Of a stretch of DNA of 64,000 nt, positions 23,670-37,180 are shown one piece after another. A program made the translations under genes and the position numbers. Origin of the DNA: Phorcus lineatus (taxonomy: Eukaryota > Mollusca > Gastropoda > Trochida > Trochidae); the NCBI GenBank assembly GCA_921293015.1, contig OV121084.1:23502960-23566959 (forward strand), in the 5' to 3' direction. How positions within the stretch are numbered: the first letter of the stretch is position 1; each line of letters begins with the position of its first letter. Under the pieces are notes generated by a model. It ran no database searches. It saw only the letters and a program-made list of their open reading frames with translations, and had not been told where the DNA came from.

Positions 23670-26100
23670 AACAACTTAAATACGGCTTACACCAGCTAAT
23701 TAGCACCAGTGAACAGAACTGAACGGGTCCGTGTTCTGAAGTGTTAGTCCTGCAACATGATAGAAGTCGCCCCTAATACCTCCTTATTGAAAAAAGAACA
23801 GCAAATGTCGCTGTTTTAACAACCGTTTAAACATATTAAAAGTCACCCAAATAACTCAAACCTTCGAATAATTGACATCTTTTATATCTTTAATAATTTA
23901 TATTGTTCCAAGCGAAAGAGAGTGCTTAAATATGATTCTATGCGCACTATAGGACAGCATGTGCACATCAATTATGGTACGCCTCCTCTTTATAATAGTG
24001 ACATGATTTCTGAAACTGGGGTCATATCAACAATAGCGATTCATTCTATTGCGTTAGTTTGATCATGACACATTGCACGTACAGCACGAGAAGCCCATGC
24101 CTATGATAGGGGTTCCGGATCAACGGAGCTCCAAGGGTACTTGTTCATTAATCCTAACACAAAAACATACCCGTTACTTTATGTCAACTACCTGAAAAGA
24201 CATTATTTCTCCGTGAGGAGTAATATATCAACAATATATTCAGAAAACACTACGATATAAAGAAAGACATGCATTATCTGAGTCATGATCAAAATCCATT
24301 TTGTACGTGGTGTGTTGTTTACTTAGTGTGTTAAATATTTACCGGACTCGATTCGACTCGGTCCAAGTTAGATGAGCTAATAGGCGAGGGTTCGTGCAAC
24401 TTGAAACCGAGGCCGACGTCGGTAACTACCGTATTTCCTCGAAATCATTTCTTCAGACCACCCGCAGCCCCGGCGTCAGTTCGAGACCGGTTTCTATATT
24501 TTTTTATTTGATTTGTTAAAAATGGACGGTATTTGTCTTGCAAATTTTAACCGCACTGTGTCAGACTGTATTCCCCTCGAGAGAAGCAAACAGCCTCTGT
24601 TGTGCGTCGCTTACAAGCTATGATCAGAATGAAGCGTCTGAAGGCATTCATTGAGCAGTACGTCTTCTTATGTAATAGGGTCAACAATATCGGTCAGAAA
24701 CTACATCTTTATTAAACGTAGCATGTCACAAAGGCGTATTAATGCTATTTTGCACTTTCACCACTTCGGTCACAATGTTCAAGTAGGCTAGGAGAAAACT
24801 CTCAATGCACTGAATCATAACAAAAGAGTTTCCTGAGGAGAATCCCTCCAGCTGAGCTCGGAGACAATTACACATTACGTTCAGTCGCACTGGGTTGACC
24901 AAGGACAGCTCTGTAAGCCAATAATCAACATTAACGGTATCACTTCTGATAGAAGTCACAGTTATAAAAGTAGTTCAAGGAAAATACAATCTTGGAATAA
25001 AAAATATCTTGAAATACTAAAATTGATACAAGTAAGAACTTTCAACACAAGAGGGTTGCCTAGTATCAGACCCTCACTCCGGTAGGAATGTAGACACTTG
25101 AAGACAACACATAACGTTTATTTTCAATCTGTTTGATTCCCAATATCTGTCTCTATAATATCACACAAGGCCACGTGTTGATATCCTTTTTCTTGAACCA
25201 AAATGACACGTGAAAGGAACTAAAACGCACTTCAATGATAAAAACGGGATAGCACTTATTTGTACGTTATCGACAAAACATGACCCGAAGGAATTATTTA
25301 GTAATCCCAATGTGAAATATGCTCACGTATAAATAATTCCCACGGTTATGCACAGAGGCGACCGCAAAATATCAAAAAAACCCAGAATCCAACCATGGTT
25401 ATAAAATGGCCAATGATTAGAACTCTATCAGCTTAACCTCTGTGGTACAGTTGCATAATCTTCAGGTTTGGCGTGTGTGAGTATTAAGTTCCAGACGTCA
25501 AATCATCGAAACATACAGATGGAAAATTGAATAATTTTTCAACAGTATTACTAAGTAATCACTTTGACTTTAACCACAAATTTATTATCTTATCATTGAA
25601 GTATAGTTATTTGGAGAGGTTATTTCATCATAACGTCCTGTCGGACAAGGCATTTACGTTAATAATAACCTGCAACAGATGGACGTTTCTTTAATTATTA
25701 CCTTGTCCTGTGAAAAAGAAGGCATTTCAGCTATATAATGTTCCCCGGGACAACATAATGACGTCACTAAAGGTTTATAACTGCGGACCAAAGGTGCGGC
25801 ATATGCCCACCTGTCTGTCTGTACTTTTGAGAGCTGGAGTTTATTAAACATCTCACAAACAAACAAGGGACTTGAGAGTAAAAAAATAGTCTTCTCGCAA
25901 CAAAATCCTTATGATAAAAAGGTATTTCTTATCAAATCAAATGCAATTATTCGGTTTCAATTTTAAAGTGACAACTCAGTTTATTTCATATTATTTTCCC
26001 ACATAGGAACCCCTATTTGCAATGGATAGCTTTGGATTGATTAGTTTTCAGGATTTTTAAAAAAGAGTTTCAATCATATCGTATAGCTATGGTTTAGGCT
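23670..26100. other. Unassigned sequence
   Basis: About 2.4 kb without a supported gene, RNA or repeat. The open frames present are short and lack domain character. Confidence 0.4.
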
Positions 26101-26107
26101 TACATAA

Positions 26108-26345
26108 TCCTGAAGCTATTAGTTGTGTAAGTAGAGCAACTTGCAGATTTCTAAACGTAAATTACACTTACACGTCACTAGATACAGGGCCATGCTCCTT
26201 AAAGCTGTTTGAAAACTCTGCGAACTACTCCTGTGAATGATTAAATGATAAATAGAACGGAATCTCAGTCTGGCCTCTGGCAGTACATCTAGCTGTGAAA
26301 TACAGGGTATCATATAGCAATGTACCAGATTCAGACTTAAATTCC
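26108..26345. repeat. Interspersed repeat family R1, copy 1
   Basis: Contains the family signature TGAATGATTAAATGATAAAT followed by an ATCTCAG..TGGCCTCTGG block, preceded by GAAGCTATTA. Other copies are at 29.08, 35.50 and 42.98 kb. Confidence 0.75.
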
Positions 26346-27274
26346 TTCTCTAAATGTGTTTCTAAGATGCCTAGCGGTTAGAACAATCGAAAAAAAAGTA
26401 CTTTATGAGACAATAAAGGTATAGTTTTTTCATGACGTAACAATTGAATGACGTTATCTCCGCTCTTCCCCGCTGCCCCCTCGTTATCACGCGTCCATGG
26501 TAACCTTTCATCTCGATTCTTCGAACAACATGGCTTATCCCCCTATCAAGGTCTAACGACATAATCGTATTAATGTTTCTATTAATAGAGACAAGTTTCG
26601 AATCATCTATTTCTATTTACCGTAAAGAAGAATGGACAGAAAATGCTTGTCTACCGTCGAGTGACCGCGTTGTTTCACGTTAGGTCACGGCGCCCCGTGG
26701 GACTGTGACGTTGGTTCACGTCAACCGTCTCTACCAGGTTCAATGAGATATGGACAACCTAATAATTAAGTAATTCTAGGTGTACAGCCCCAACAGTCTG
26801 CTTATTTAAGAGACTAAAGCATCACCTTCAATGTTTATGACAGCAGCAAAAAAATAGATGTCCGGATCCAGTCCGCCATCACGCTTCCAAAACAAACAAT
26901 ACCCATAATTCTTTGTGGAATGTTAACCACGTGATAAGCCCTGCATAATCGCACGACACGAGTTTGTAAAAGTAAAGGGTTTTTTTTAAAAACAAGAGGT
27001 GTTAATTTGTTTGTTTAAGTTTTTAAAGAAAAAAATAAGAAGAAAATATAATTCAAAATTGAATAAATGAAAAAGTTTAAGTGCAAAACTGCAGTAATCA
27101 AAGCTTTTACCAACTAAATGTCGTCTTAAACTAGGGGTTGAGTTCCATACTTGGAATAGCGAACAGTTAGCCCTGTTCATGGATTATTAATGTGAGCAAT
27201 GTAAACACTATTTTTTATTTCGAGATGATTAAAATCATAGTGTTCCCCGTATAGATTATTTTAGCATCTTAGAA

Positions 27275-27447
27275 AAGAAATAAAGTTCGCTCTACCCCAA
27301 TGTGTTTTGTAATAAAGTATAGTTTTCCCTGAACTATTATAACGTTAAAGCACTCGGACTACCGTCCTCGTGCTTTAACTATAATAGTTCAGGGCAAAAC
27401 TATACTTTATTACAAAACACATTGGGGTAGAGCGAACTTTATTTCTT
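27275..27447. repeat. Large near-perfect hairpin (about 78-bp arms)
   Basis: The left arm 27275-27353 and right arm 27370-27447 are complementary over about 78 bp, with one or two mismatches and a 2-bp difference near the tip (AACGTT against AACT). The loop is about 16 bases. The minisatellite starts immediately after the right arm. The transcript or single strand would fold into one long stem. Probably a foldback-type or hairpin MITE copy. Confidence 0.95.
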
Positions 27448-27464
27448 AAGTAACATCTAAATTG

Positions 27465-29010
27465 AACAACTGACTTTGTTCTGTCCCTCTTATATCATTT
27501 TTAGATTGACAACTGACTTTGTTCTTTCCTTCTTATGTCATTTTTAAATACATAACTGACTTTGTTCTGCATCTGTCCCTCTTAGACTTTGTTCTTTCCC
27601 TCTTATGTCATTTTTAGATAGACAACTGACTTTGTTCTGTCATTCTTATGTCATTTTTAAATACATAACTGACTTTGTTCTGCATCTGTCCCTCTTATGT
27701 CATTTTAAATACACAACTGACTTTGTTCTGACCCTCTTATGTCATTTTTAGATAGACAACTGACTTTGTTCTGTCCTTCTTATGTCATTTTTTAGATAGA
27801 CAACTGACTTTGTTCTGTCCTTCTTATGTCATTTTTAGATACACAACTGACTTTGTTCTGTCCTTCTTATGTCATTTTTTAGATAGACAACTGACTTTGT
27901 TCTGTCCTTCTTATGTCATTTTTAGATAGACAACTGACTTTGTTCTGACCCTCTTATGTCATTTTAGATACACAACTGACTTTGTTCTGTCCCCCTTATG
28001 TCATTTTTAGATAGACAACTGACTTTGTTCTGTCCTTCTTATGTCATTTTAGATACACAACTGACTTTGTTCTGTCCCCCTTATGTCATTTTAGATACAC
28101 AACTGACTTTGTTCTGTCCCCCTTATGTCATTTTTAGATAGACAACTGACTTTATTCTGACCCTCTTATGTCATTTTTAGATAGACAACTGACTTTGTTC
28201 TGTCCTTCTTATGTCATTTTAGATACACAACTGACTTTGTTCTGTCCCCCTTATGTCATTTTTAGATAGACAACTGACTTTGTTCTGACCCTCTTATGTC
28301 ATTTTTAGATAGACAACTGATTTTGTTCTGTCCTTCTTATGTCATTTTTTAGATAGACAACTTTGTTCTGTCCTTCTTATGTCATTTTTAGATAGACAAC
28401 TTTGTTCTGTCCTTCTTATGTCATTTTTAGATACACAACTGACTTTGTTCTTTCCTTCTTATGTCATTTTAGATAGACAACTGACTTTGTTCTGTCCCCC
28501 TTATGTCATTTTTAGATAGACAACTGACTTTGTTCTGTCCTTCTTATGTCATTTTAGATACACAACTGACTTTGTTCTGTCCCCCTTATGTCATTTTAGA
28601 TACACAACTGACTTTGTTCTGTCCCCCTTATGTCATTTTTAGATAGACAACTGACTTTGTTCTGACCCTCTTATGTCATTTTTAGATAGACAACTGACTT
28701 TGTTCTGTCCTTCTTATGTCATTTTTTAGATAGACAACTGACTTTGTTCTGACCCTCTTATGTCATTTTTTAGATAGACAACTGACTTTGTTCTGTCCTT
28801 CTTATGTCATCTTTAGATACACAACTGACTTTGTTCTGTCCCCCTTATGTCATTTTTAAATACATAACTGACTTTGTTCTGCATCTGTCCCTCTTATGTC
28901 ATTTTAAATACACAACTGACTTTTTTCTTTCCCTCTTATGTCATTTTTTAAATACACAACTGACTTTGTTCTGTCCCTCTTATATCATTTTAAATACACA
29001 ACTTCACTTT
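27465..29010. repeat. 43-bp minisatellite, about 35 copies
   Basis: The unit is about 43 bp and combines ACAACTGACTTTGTTCTGTC with CTTCTTATGTCATTTTTAGA. Variation is concentrated in CCTTC/CCCCC/ACCCTC and in the length of the T run. The central copies are nearly identical, while copies at both ends (27.47-27.7 and 28.85-29.0 kb) are more diverged, the usual pattern for arrays homogenised from the middle. Confidence 0.95.
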
Positions 29011-29019
29011 GTCCCTGCT

Positions 29020-29250
29020 TTATCAGCTTTTTTCACGATTCACAATCAAGTTGTTAGGCTCTGGTCTTTACTGGCGTTTCTGTGAAGCTATTAATTGTAT
29101 AAGGGAGGCACCTTGTGGCATCTTCACTTTAATTTACGCTTGAAATGCTAGGATTCATTGATTTTCCTAGTTATACTGTTACAAACTTTTCCCTTGGTCC
29201 GGTGAATGGTGAGATGATAAATAGAATGGAATGGAAAATACAACGAGTAA
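29020..29250. repeat. Interspersed repeat family R1, copy 2
   Basis: Shares CAATCAAGTTGT, GCGTTTCTGTGAAGCTATTA and TAAGGGAGGC with 42950-43015. It also carries the GAGATGATAAATAGAATGGA part of the signature. It directly follows the 43-bp minisatellite. Confidence 0.75.
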
Positions 29251-29580
29251 GGGTAGGTCACCACTCTCAGTTTGACTTCAATGTTTAGTTTTGTATCATT
29301 AATCTCATGATGTCGAATAGGCTTAATCTCTCTTTGCCTCAAAGTTCTTATTAACAAAGCCAATGTTTGTATGTGCAAATCTTAACATTACAACCTCCCG
29401 AGTAACTTATGTTTGTCACGAGAAGATAGGCGTTTACAACCTCCGAAAACCTACTTCCTCGGGCAGATCTATGAAGTTACGAAAATCGATAATGCATATA
29501 CAATTCATACGTGAGGTGCAGCTATATTCAACTATATATAAAATGCTGTTCAGAGGCCAGGCCTTATGATCTACTATGAT

Positions 29581-30041
29581 AAAAGAGCCACTCAGTGATT
29601 TTCATGACATATTATTTACCTTTGATACGAACCTAAATGTCATATGTGGTGATATAAAATCATAACATCTTAACTTATCATGTCCAAAAGACATATACTG
29701 GTTTTCCATGAAAATCTAAAAACAGCCTTATTAATGCACAGAGGTGTAAATATCACCAAAATACATGTATACTAGTTTTATAACCTAACAAACGCCATTA
29801 ACTCGTAACTGCCCTCCTGACTGATAAGTTTCCAAAATTACGTTTGACTATTTGAGGCGCGCCACTGTCCGGTTTTCGATCATAATTGCGACGTTCTACC
29901 TTCATATTGTCGCTGTAAAAAAACAATAAGCTTTAAAATGTGTCGTTTTGGTAACAATCGACACATCGACACTTCGCGATTAAATGACACCATTGATTAA
30001 GTTTGGCATATATGACTCCAACAACCCACGGAGTGGCTCTT
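29581..30041. mobile_element. MITE with short inverted ends (AAAGAGCCACTC)
   Basis: AAAAGAGCCACTCAGTG at 29581 matches the complement of CACGGAGTGGCTCTTT ending at 30041. TTAA borders the right end. Length is about 461 bp with no coding content. A single end occurs at 19166 and an internal block (29857-29880, CCGGTTTTCGAT) occurs inverted at 51241-51262. TTAA flanks would suit a piggyBac-like origin, which is inference. Confidence 0.65.
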
Positions 30042-31210
30042 TAACTGGTTTCGAAGAAAATAAAAACGATTGATAATACCACTACTCTGTACACAATTGA
30101 GACAGAGTCGGCTTAATCCGTCGCAAAGTGGCAAAAGTGTGATATATTTTGAAAAATAATTATGAAACAGTCGCAATTCAAATTAAAATCGAAAACCCAA
30201 AGGCACCTCTATACACGCCTTATTATTTTTTTAGTTATGATTCAGAAACAAAAATTTGAAATAGTGCTTCGATGGAAACTGCCAAAAGTAAAGTAAGAAC
30301 AAGTTGAAAACCCTAAATACCGACACTACACATGAATTTGTTCTATATAGCAGGTTTCAATGAACTACATATAGGTCTTGTGCTTATGAGTTCTGGAAAT
30401 GTCTGAGGGAAGAATAAGACCCTTCATCTAGAGCCCCACGGCGGATAACATGTCTTCATAGGTTGTGATTGACATTTTACTATATTGTTTCTAAATGTTA
30501 CATTTATTGCATTTCCATTGCATAAAGAGATTAACAACAGTGAACTGAAGCATTAACCAATTTAAATAGGTGATTGCCCAAGGTGACAACTACAGTTAAC
30601 AAGAGCAATCAGAAGATTGCATATTTCCCCGGTGCCAAATAATTTGTAACATATATTTTTGTTACCTAAAAATAAAAATTTCAAATAAAACCATTGATTA
30701 GAGATTCAGAAAGTTATGATAAGCAGGTTTTGAGTTCTGCTCATAAATGATGCTATCACTGTAGAGAGTAAAAAAAGCTGTATCCATGGCAACAGAAAAT
30801 GTTTAAATACATATAAATCTTCAGAAAGGTATGACTAGGAATGTCCCCGACTTCAATGAAGAAATGAGTTAAATGATGGACACCTATCAGAGATTCTACA
30901 GAGTAGTGAGCTTCTCATGTTTGATTCAATTGTTGTTCTCCTTATAAAAAGGTACTCAATACTGAGTTGGCAAACAGAATAAACTGATAGCTTGGACCTT
31001 GTGGTCATTACAATACTAAAAGTTACGTTTAAACGAGACCACAAACCTGTAAAAAGTGTTGTCTTGCTTATGAAATATTTCATGAAGAAGTTGTAGAAAA
31101 CATGAATAAATATTACATCAGTGTTACCTAAACACACCAAGAACAAGCAAACGCTGATTAATATATTTGGTATCACACCAGGAAACAACAACAAAATAAT
31201 CGATAAAATT
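30042..31210. other. Unassigned sequence
   Basis: No supported gene or repeat. Confidence 0.35.
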
Positions 31211-31214
31211 CAAA

Positions 31215-31625
31215 CATTTTAAATAGTCTCATACTGACCTATAAAATGAGGTCAAGGTCACCCAAACCGACTACTGTCTGTGTTATACTTCTCGGGAATC
31301 TGATACTAAATTTGGAAACTGTAAATGCAACAGTTAATGAGATAATGCGCTAACAACATTTTAAAATCTTGTCACAGTCTCGTAGTGATCTTGAAATGAA
31401 GTCAAGCTTACCCATATCAACTGATGACTTGGTACTCCTCAATTGAAGTCTGATACCAAATTTAAAGACTCTGGGTGCAGCGGTTATCGTGCGAACAATA
31501 TTTTTTTAAATGATTGTTTTCAAGGTCACTCATATCGACTGGTGCCTGTGTATTCCCTATATGAAGACTGGTACCAAGTTTGAAGATTCAAGGCTTTTAT
31601 GAGATTTCACGTTAACAAGAACGGG
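31215..31625. repeat. Degenerate tandem repeat, about 120-150 bp units
   Basis: Three diverged units carry a TCAAGGTCAC..CATATCGACT block (31248, 31400, 31518) and a GATACCAAATTTGAAGACTC-like block. The array ends with an ACGGGACGGACG stretch, the common edge of this widespread invertebrate repeat style. Confidence 0.7.
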
Positions 31626-32149
31626 ACGGACGTATACGTAACGTATCTGCTTATTGGCATAAACAAGTGAATACGAATATAAAAACTGATACCACTTAAA
31701 GATGACAATTAAGTTTAATTGAAACATATTTTCTATTTTAGTATATGATAAATTTATAATAAGGTTTTGTATAGTCTGATGAATATACACAAGCCTGTAA
31801 GCACAAAATCTTGATAACACATATGAAAACAATAGAGATAATATTGTTCGAAAATGGTCATTGATCTGATGATGAGTCCATCTCGACTTAGTATTTTGTC
31901 TTCACGTCCTCATTTTAGATCTTGGGACTTGTGGCTCTGTGGGTGAAGATATTAAGTCTACCTCTCTAAGAAGCAATGGTGCGATGTCTTCTGCTTTCTT
32001 ATGGTGCTCTTGTAGAATACCAGGCTGGTTCAATAATCGGGATCTTCATTTCTCATCAAACACTCCTTGAAAGTGCCATCCCGCAAGACGATTGGCTATC
32101 TGATGACAGTTTACAGGCATAAACAAGCCTTTCAAAAAATTTACTTGAG

Positions 32150-33110
32150 ATTTACAGCCTTTTGAACACAGGCACCATCATGTAATCATGGAAAGTGCGG
32201 TTATCAATTGTCTTACGAAGGAAGGGGTGAATGCGACCGGAATGCGACCCCCACTGTTGCAAAATGGTCAACTGAGTTGAAGCGGTGTCGCAGTTCCTTT
32301 GGCGATGAACCACGGTCAGGAAGGCCTGTTGAAGCCATTTCAGATGGTATGGCTGCAAGGGTCCAGGGCTTTATCTATCCGATCGTAGAATAAAGGTGAA
32401 CGAGATATCTTCAGAATGTGGTATTTGTTATGGAAGTGTTTGCACAATAATTCATGAGCACTTGCACATGTCCAAGGCGTCTGCAAGATGGGTGCCACGA
32501 AACTTTAATGCACAAGTTGAATCAAGTCGTGAGCTCTTGGACATCTACCATGCTAATCCCGATAACTTTCATGCCTGTCTGGTTACAGGGAATGAAATGT
32601 GGATTTATCACTGGGATCCTGACACCAAGCAAGAATCCATGCCATGGAAGCGATCGCGCTCTCCTGCACACAAGAGGTTCAGAGCTCCGCCCTCTGTCGG
32701 TAAGATCATGGCAACCACTTTCTTAGGATTCAAGGGGCGTGATAATTCTAAACTTTAAACCACCAAACACTAGCTTCTAAATATGCTGAATTGAAGGAAT
32801 ATAGAGCGGCGATCAAGAAAACGAGGCGCGGTATGTTGACTGATGGCGTTATGCTTTTTCATATCAACACTCCAGTGGACTAGAGTCGTATTGCACAGAC
32901 TGCACTTCAACAATGTAGCTTTGAACAACTTAACAATCTCCCTACAGTCCAGATCTGGCCCCAAGCGAATTCTATCTGTTTCGTAATTTGAAATATCACT
33001 TGCGTGGTACAAGATTTGGCGATGATGGTGAACGCAAGGTAGCTCCCGAGGCGTTGCTGAGGGGCTAGCCAGAAGACTTGTAGCGCAAGGACATTGACAG
33101 TCTCAAAGAC
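32150..33110 (+). pseudogene. Second mariner transposase fossil
   Basis: The plus strand shows the mariner blocks in order but in changing frames. An ATG at 32188 opens the N-terminus, then come ATVAKWSTELKRC and GDEPRSGRPVEAI. The frame at 32396-32758 gives CTIIHEHLHMSKASARWVPR and VTGNEMWIYHWDPDTKQ. Near 32930-33040 decayed SPDLAPSDFYLF and NLKYHL-type pieces follow. The usual VTGDETW motif reads VTGNEMW, so the first catalytic Asp has become Asn. Terminal inverted repeats were not found. It is a different lineage from the copy at 12 kb and more decayed. Confidence 0.85.
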
Positions 33111-33159
33111 AAATGAGCAAAGTGCATCGAGCTCCAAGGAGATTGTATTGGAAAATAAA

Positions 33160-35500
33160 ATCAATATCACGACCACTGGCTTCTATTTTATATCCACTTT
33201 TAAGAACTTATTCACTTCATTTCGTAAGGCAGGTAATGTTATCCTGAAATTGAAAACCCTACTGTAATAATTTCAATTGCATGATATAGAAAACGCGACA
33301 TTATTATCGCTATGTAAGGCCTTTTGGCACGTATCATAGCCAAATGATATATCATGAAAACCACGAATAGTCTCCTGAATTCTTAAAAATTCCAACTCAA
33401 AATCTACCTTCATGTTTGACGTGTTTTGATGCGTAGGGTATTTCCTTAACTGTCCTCTATTATATTAAACAATACACTATTGATGTCGTTGTCACTTCAA
33501 TGTAAGGACGTGTGATCGAAAAACTGTTTGAAAATCAAACACTGAAATATACCCTTGAACGAGAATTGAAACCTGCAAACGTTTTTTTATATTTCATTTC
33601 AGAAACTCGTAAAGCAATTTTAGGCTACTGCTATGTTTCTCTAGCTATGCCACTGTCTTAACCCGCCATATTCATTTGTTTTATCAAAATTGTCATTAGT
33701 GTAGTAGTTCAGACTGAAAAATGCAACCATTAGTGGACTGAAGGATGAAGAAAGAATCCGACAGGATCGCACCAGCTGAACTGTGAGATAATATGATAAA
33801 TAACAAGGACAGGTTTAGAAAAATTACATCGAGGACAACTCTATATGCAAAACTGCTATATGAAACGTGTACTTTTAGAGTCGGTCTATAACAGGAAGGA
33901 GTTGATATCTAGAATGGCTTGACGTTCAAAATTTCAGAATCCCATAAAATCTTGGAAAGACATATCTAGTAACTTCGTGTAAAGAATGTGTGTTTCCGTC
34001 CTACCGCTTACATTGTGTACATGTGATCACACAACGATAAAGCGTCATGATGATAACTCTTCTGATGATGTTTGTCAAACACTTAGGTTTGGACGTGTTT
34101 ATCAAAGCCATGTGTGGATATGTTGTAGACAAGTCACATGTACGTGTTGCAAAATGATTGCCTGCAAACATGGCACCTATAGTACTGACAGTTACAGACG
34201 AACTCGTGAACTAGTGTTGTAACTGACATACATATCTATTGACCCCAGTGAAAAAGAAGCAAAAATCAATAGTCAGATTTTTAATAACGTACATTTCACT
34301 GATGTTTGACTTAAGTTAGTAGTACTACGGATACTTCGTTTGATAAACGCGAGACACGAAAAGCACGTTCTTAACTTGTGCACTTCGTGAGGTCCGTGAC
34401 ATCCTGGTACCTTGCAACAAGTTTCCCGATTTGTCCATTTCGTTTCGGGAGTTGAAGGACGTCCATTTGGGTGTTGCACTGTGATAGTAAAATTCGTATG
34501 TGGCTTCTAAATACGCTCAAATTTTCAATTCTTAGGTAACCTAACTCTTATAACGTATATCGTCCAAGGACAATATGTTGACGCTACCAGAAATAATCGA
34601 TGTATTATCAGTTTCAATGGTGTTTCGACTGATCCCTGTTCTAACATAGACGCCACCTTCAGGTAATCCTGAACACGAGTCAATTACACTGTATTCTTTA
34701 TGTAAGACGATACCAGGAATAGCTGTTGGATACATTTCTGTATTTCCCACTGAGATTAATCCGCCAATTATGGCATGGTAATAATTATCCAAGATAATGT
34801 AACAGAAAGTTTCCAATCTAGATTGAAAGGAACAATTCTAGATAAAACTCCTATACGGTTAAGGTGAGTTCATTGGCTAGTTAGGAAGCTAGGAGAGAAT
34901 TTGAGGTTGTTGGTTATAAAAAATTAAAGTAATGTGGAAATGACAGCTTTGCTGTGGGAGATAATATTTCAAGCCGTGTCTGGTTTCAGGATAAAAGTTA
35001 AAGTAGCAGGATAGATATATCATAAGACAGGATGGCGCATATAGAGCACCTGAACAAATCACGTTACCGTCTCGGGGGATCGCAGAAGTAATCAAGTATT
35101 TCAAATCGATATATATCTTCACCATGCCTTTGGGACTCGTGAATTCATGAAGAAGCATAACTTTCCTTTATTAGTTACAGCTCACGGTCATTAGCAACAT
35201 TTGAATTATCACTGAAATAATGAAAAGAAACTTAGAAAGCCAATAATTGTCTATTTATCGTGGTTGCAAATAAGATCTTAATGGCAGCTCATTTACACGT
35301 TAAATACGTTTTGAATTCTAAAGACATCAATTACCCAAGGCTTTTTAATCTTAAAGCTGTTTTTCGCCTCGACTGAATATTTCAAATGTGTCAATTATCC
35401 GCTTCAAATAGCTGTACAGTGTGGGTCTACTTTGATGTATTATCTTTCAGCTTTTCTAAAGATTTTCAATTATTTTATCTATATGTGGTCCAAACTTGAA
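33160..35500. other. Unassigned sequence
   Basis: About 2.3 kb with no supported gene. The frames at 33986-34222 (plus) and 34273-34479 (minus) are Cys-containing but match no motif spacing that I recognise. Confidence 0.4.
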
Positions 35501-35705
35501 ACTTTGTGAAGCTATTAAATGTTTGAAGTAAAAACGTGTTACTTCCTCACAGTTAATTACACTAGTACGTCCCTAGAAGCAACACTTTGGCTTGTAATAT
35601 CGTTAAAAACTGCTGCCAACTGGTCCCGTTAATGATTAAATGATAAATAGAATGCATCTCACTAAGCCCTCTGGCACGAATTACACCTATTGAACCCGTT
35701 TTAGT
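35501..35705. repeat. Interspersed repeat family R1, copy 3
   Basis: Contains GTGAAGCTATTAAATG, then TAATGATTAAATGATAAATA and GCATCTCAC..GCCCTCTGGCA, in the same order as the other copies. Confidence 0.75.
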
Positions 35706-37180
35706 TGGAGTGAAATGTTCACTTATTGTTCTTTTAAAATGGATAATATAATTAATTGGATTTTGTAACAAGATTGTACTTGTTATGATGTCAATTCAGA
35801 ATGAACTACCTCACCAAGGTCACAAAGGATTCTCGATATCAAAAATTGAGAAGAATATTCATCCTTTATTTCTACTGGTAGTGTTGGTTTACAGGTGCAT
35901 GACTTACTTCAAGTTGGTTCCAAGCAAAGCCACAGCCAGTTGATGCTGGATATTGACCTTTAATTATTCCAGTCTGACGATCCAACTATTGCTTCTTCAT
36001 TTCAAATGTACAATTTAGTAATGTACCAATTTGTGTAAAAAAAAATGTGGAAACTAAAAATATAAACATTGAAATTATTTAGACGAGACCCAATTTCTCA
36101 ACATTAAATAGGTTTGTTTTCCAACTGCTATCACAGCAAGTCTTGAATGATTCTGATTTCACTCTTCAATGAAGGCTGAACACATTGTGTATTTTTTACA
36201 TGTGTATAGTTAATATAAAGTACCAAAATTGATTGTTTGTATATTTTTATTATAAATTCGGCATTTCAATTCAAAAGAGGGTTCTCTGTGTTTGGAAACC
36301 AACTTAGTAGGACGTGTTTGCTTGACCGATGTTTGCTATATACTAGCCTGGAAGAGTTACATCCCATCAAACCAACAACATCGTTGTTGAGAACAATTAT
36401 AAGATCGAAAATATTTAATGATTACTAGAAATTCTAACAAGTTGAGCAGTTTTGAACTTAACTTTTACATTGGAGAAAAACCGTTGAATATGAAACTTTA
36501 GGCAGCTAATTGCTTACACTGACAAATATAGTAAAATATATTGCAGCAGTATCTTCCCGCAGTTGATTGCATTTCACTCCTGTTATCGCTTTAAGATTGA
36601 CAAGATCCCCGCACTTGGTTATATCTCCTTCGGGACATAGCAAAATCTTTAATTCTCTTCAAAGTGGTTACTCTATCAAAAATCTGAAATTGTGCAATGC
36701 GACTCACCCCTTAAGCAGTTTTTGAAAGTTCCGACACTTCAGTTCCTTTGCCTCAAACTATTAATTTGCCAGTAAATGTAGGTTATTTTTTTACTGAAAC
36801 AATAACATTATAAATCTCGGAGGCGGTTCCTGTGTGTAACCTGTCATGCTTCTGGCACGTGTGTTAGTCATTGAGTTGGTGTATGATTGAGATTGTACAT
36901 GAAATCAAGTCCAGAGTGGTGAACAAACAACACAAACTAAGGTTCCAGTATGAAAAACTGCTTTATTAGCATAAACTCAGTAAAACAAAACTCTTAAACG
37001 ATAGTAAAGATAACATAAAACTGAATACGTATTATTCAGATAGCGCCATTAAATCATTTGAAAGACATAATGCTAAAAATGCATTACATATTATATTACA
37101 TTTCAAGAAATGCACGCATACTTTTATAAATCCCATTAGAACTAAAAGAGTAGATCTTTGACACAGTTTAGAATACATAT
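35706..37180. other. Unassigned AT-rich sequence
   Basis: No supported gene, RNA or repeat. Confidence 0.35.

Noticed and set aside
28804..29085. 93-codon plus-strand frame in the 43-bp array
   Set aside because: Produced by the tandem repeat and irregular units; not coding.
34273..34479. Cys-containing 68-codon minus-strand frame
   Set aside because: Spacing fits no zinc-finger family that I know, and no neighbouring exons were seen.
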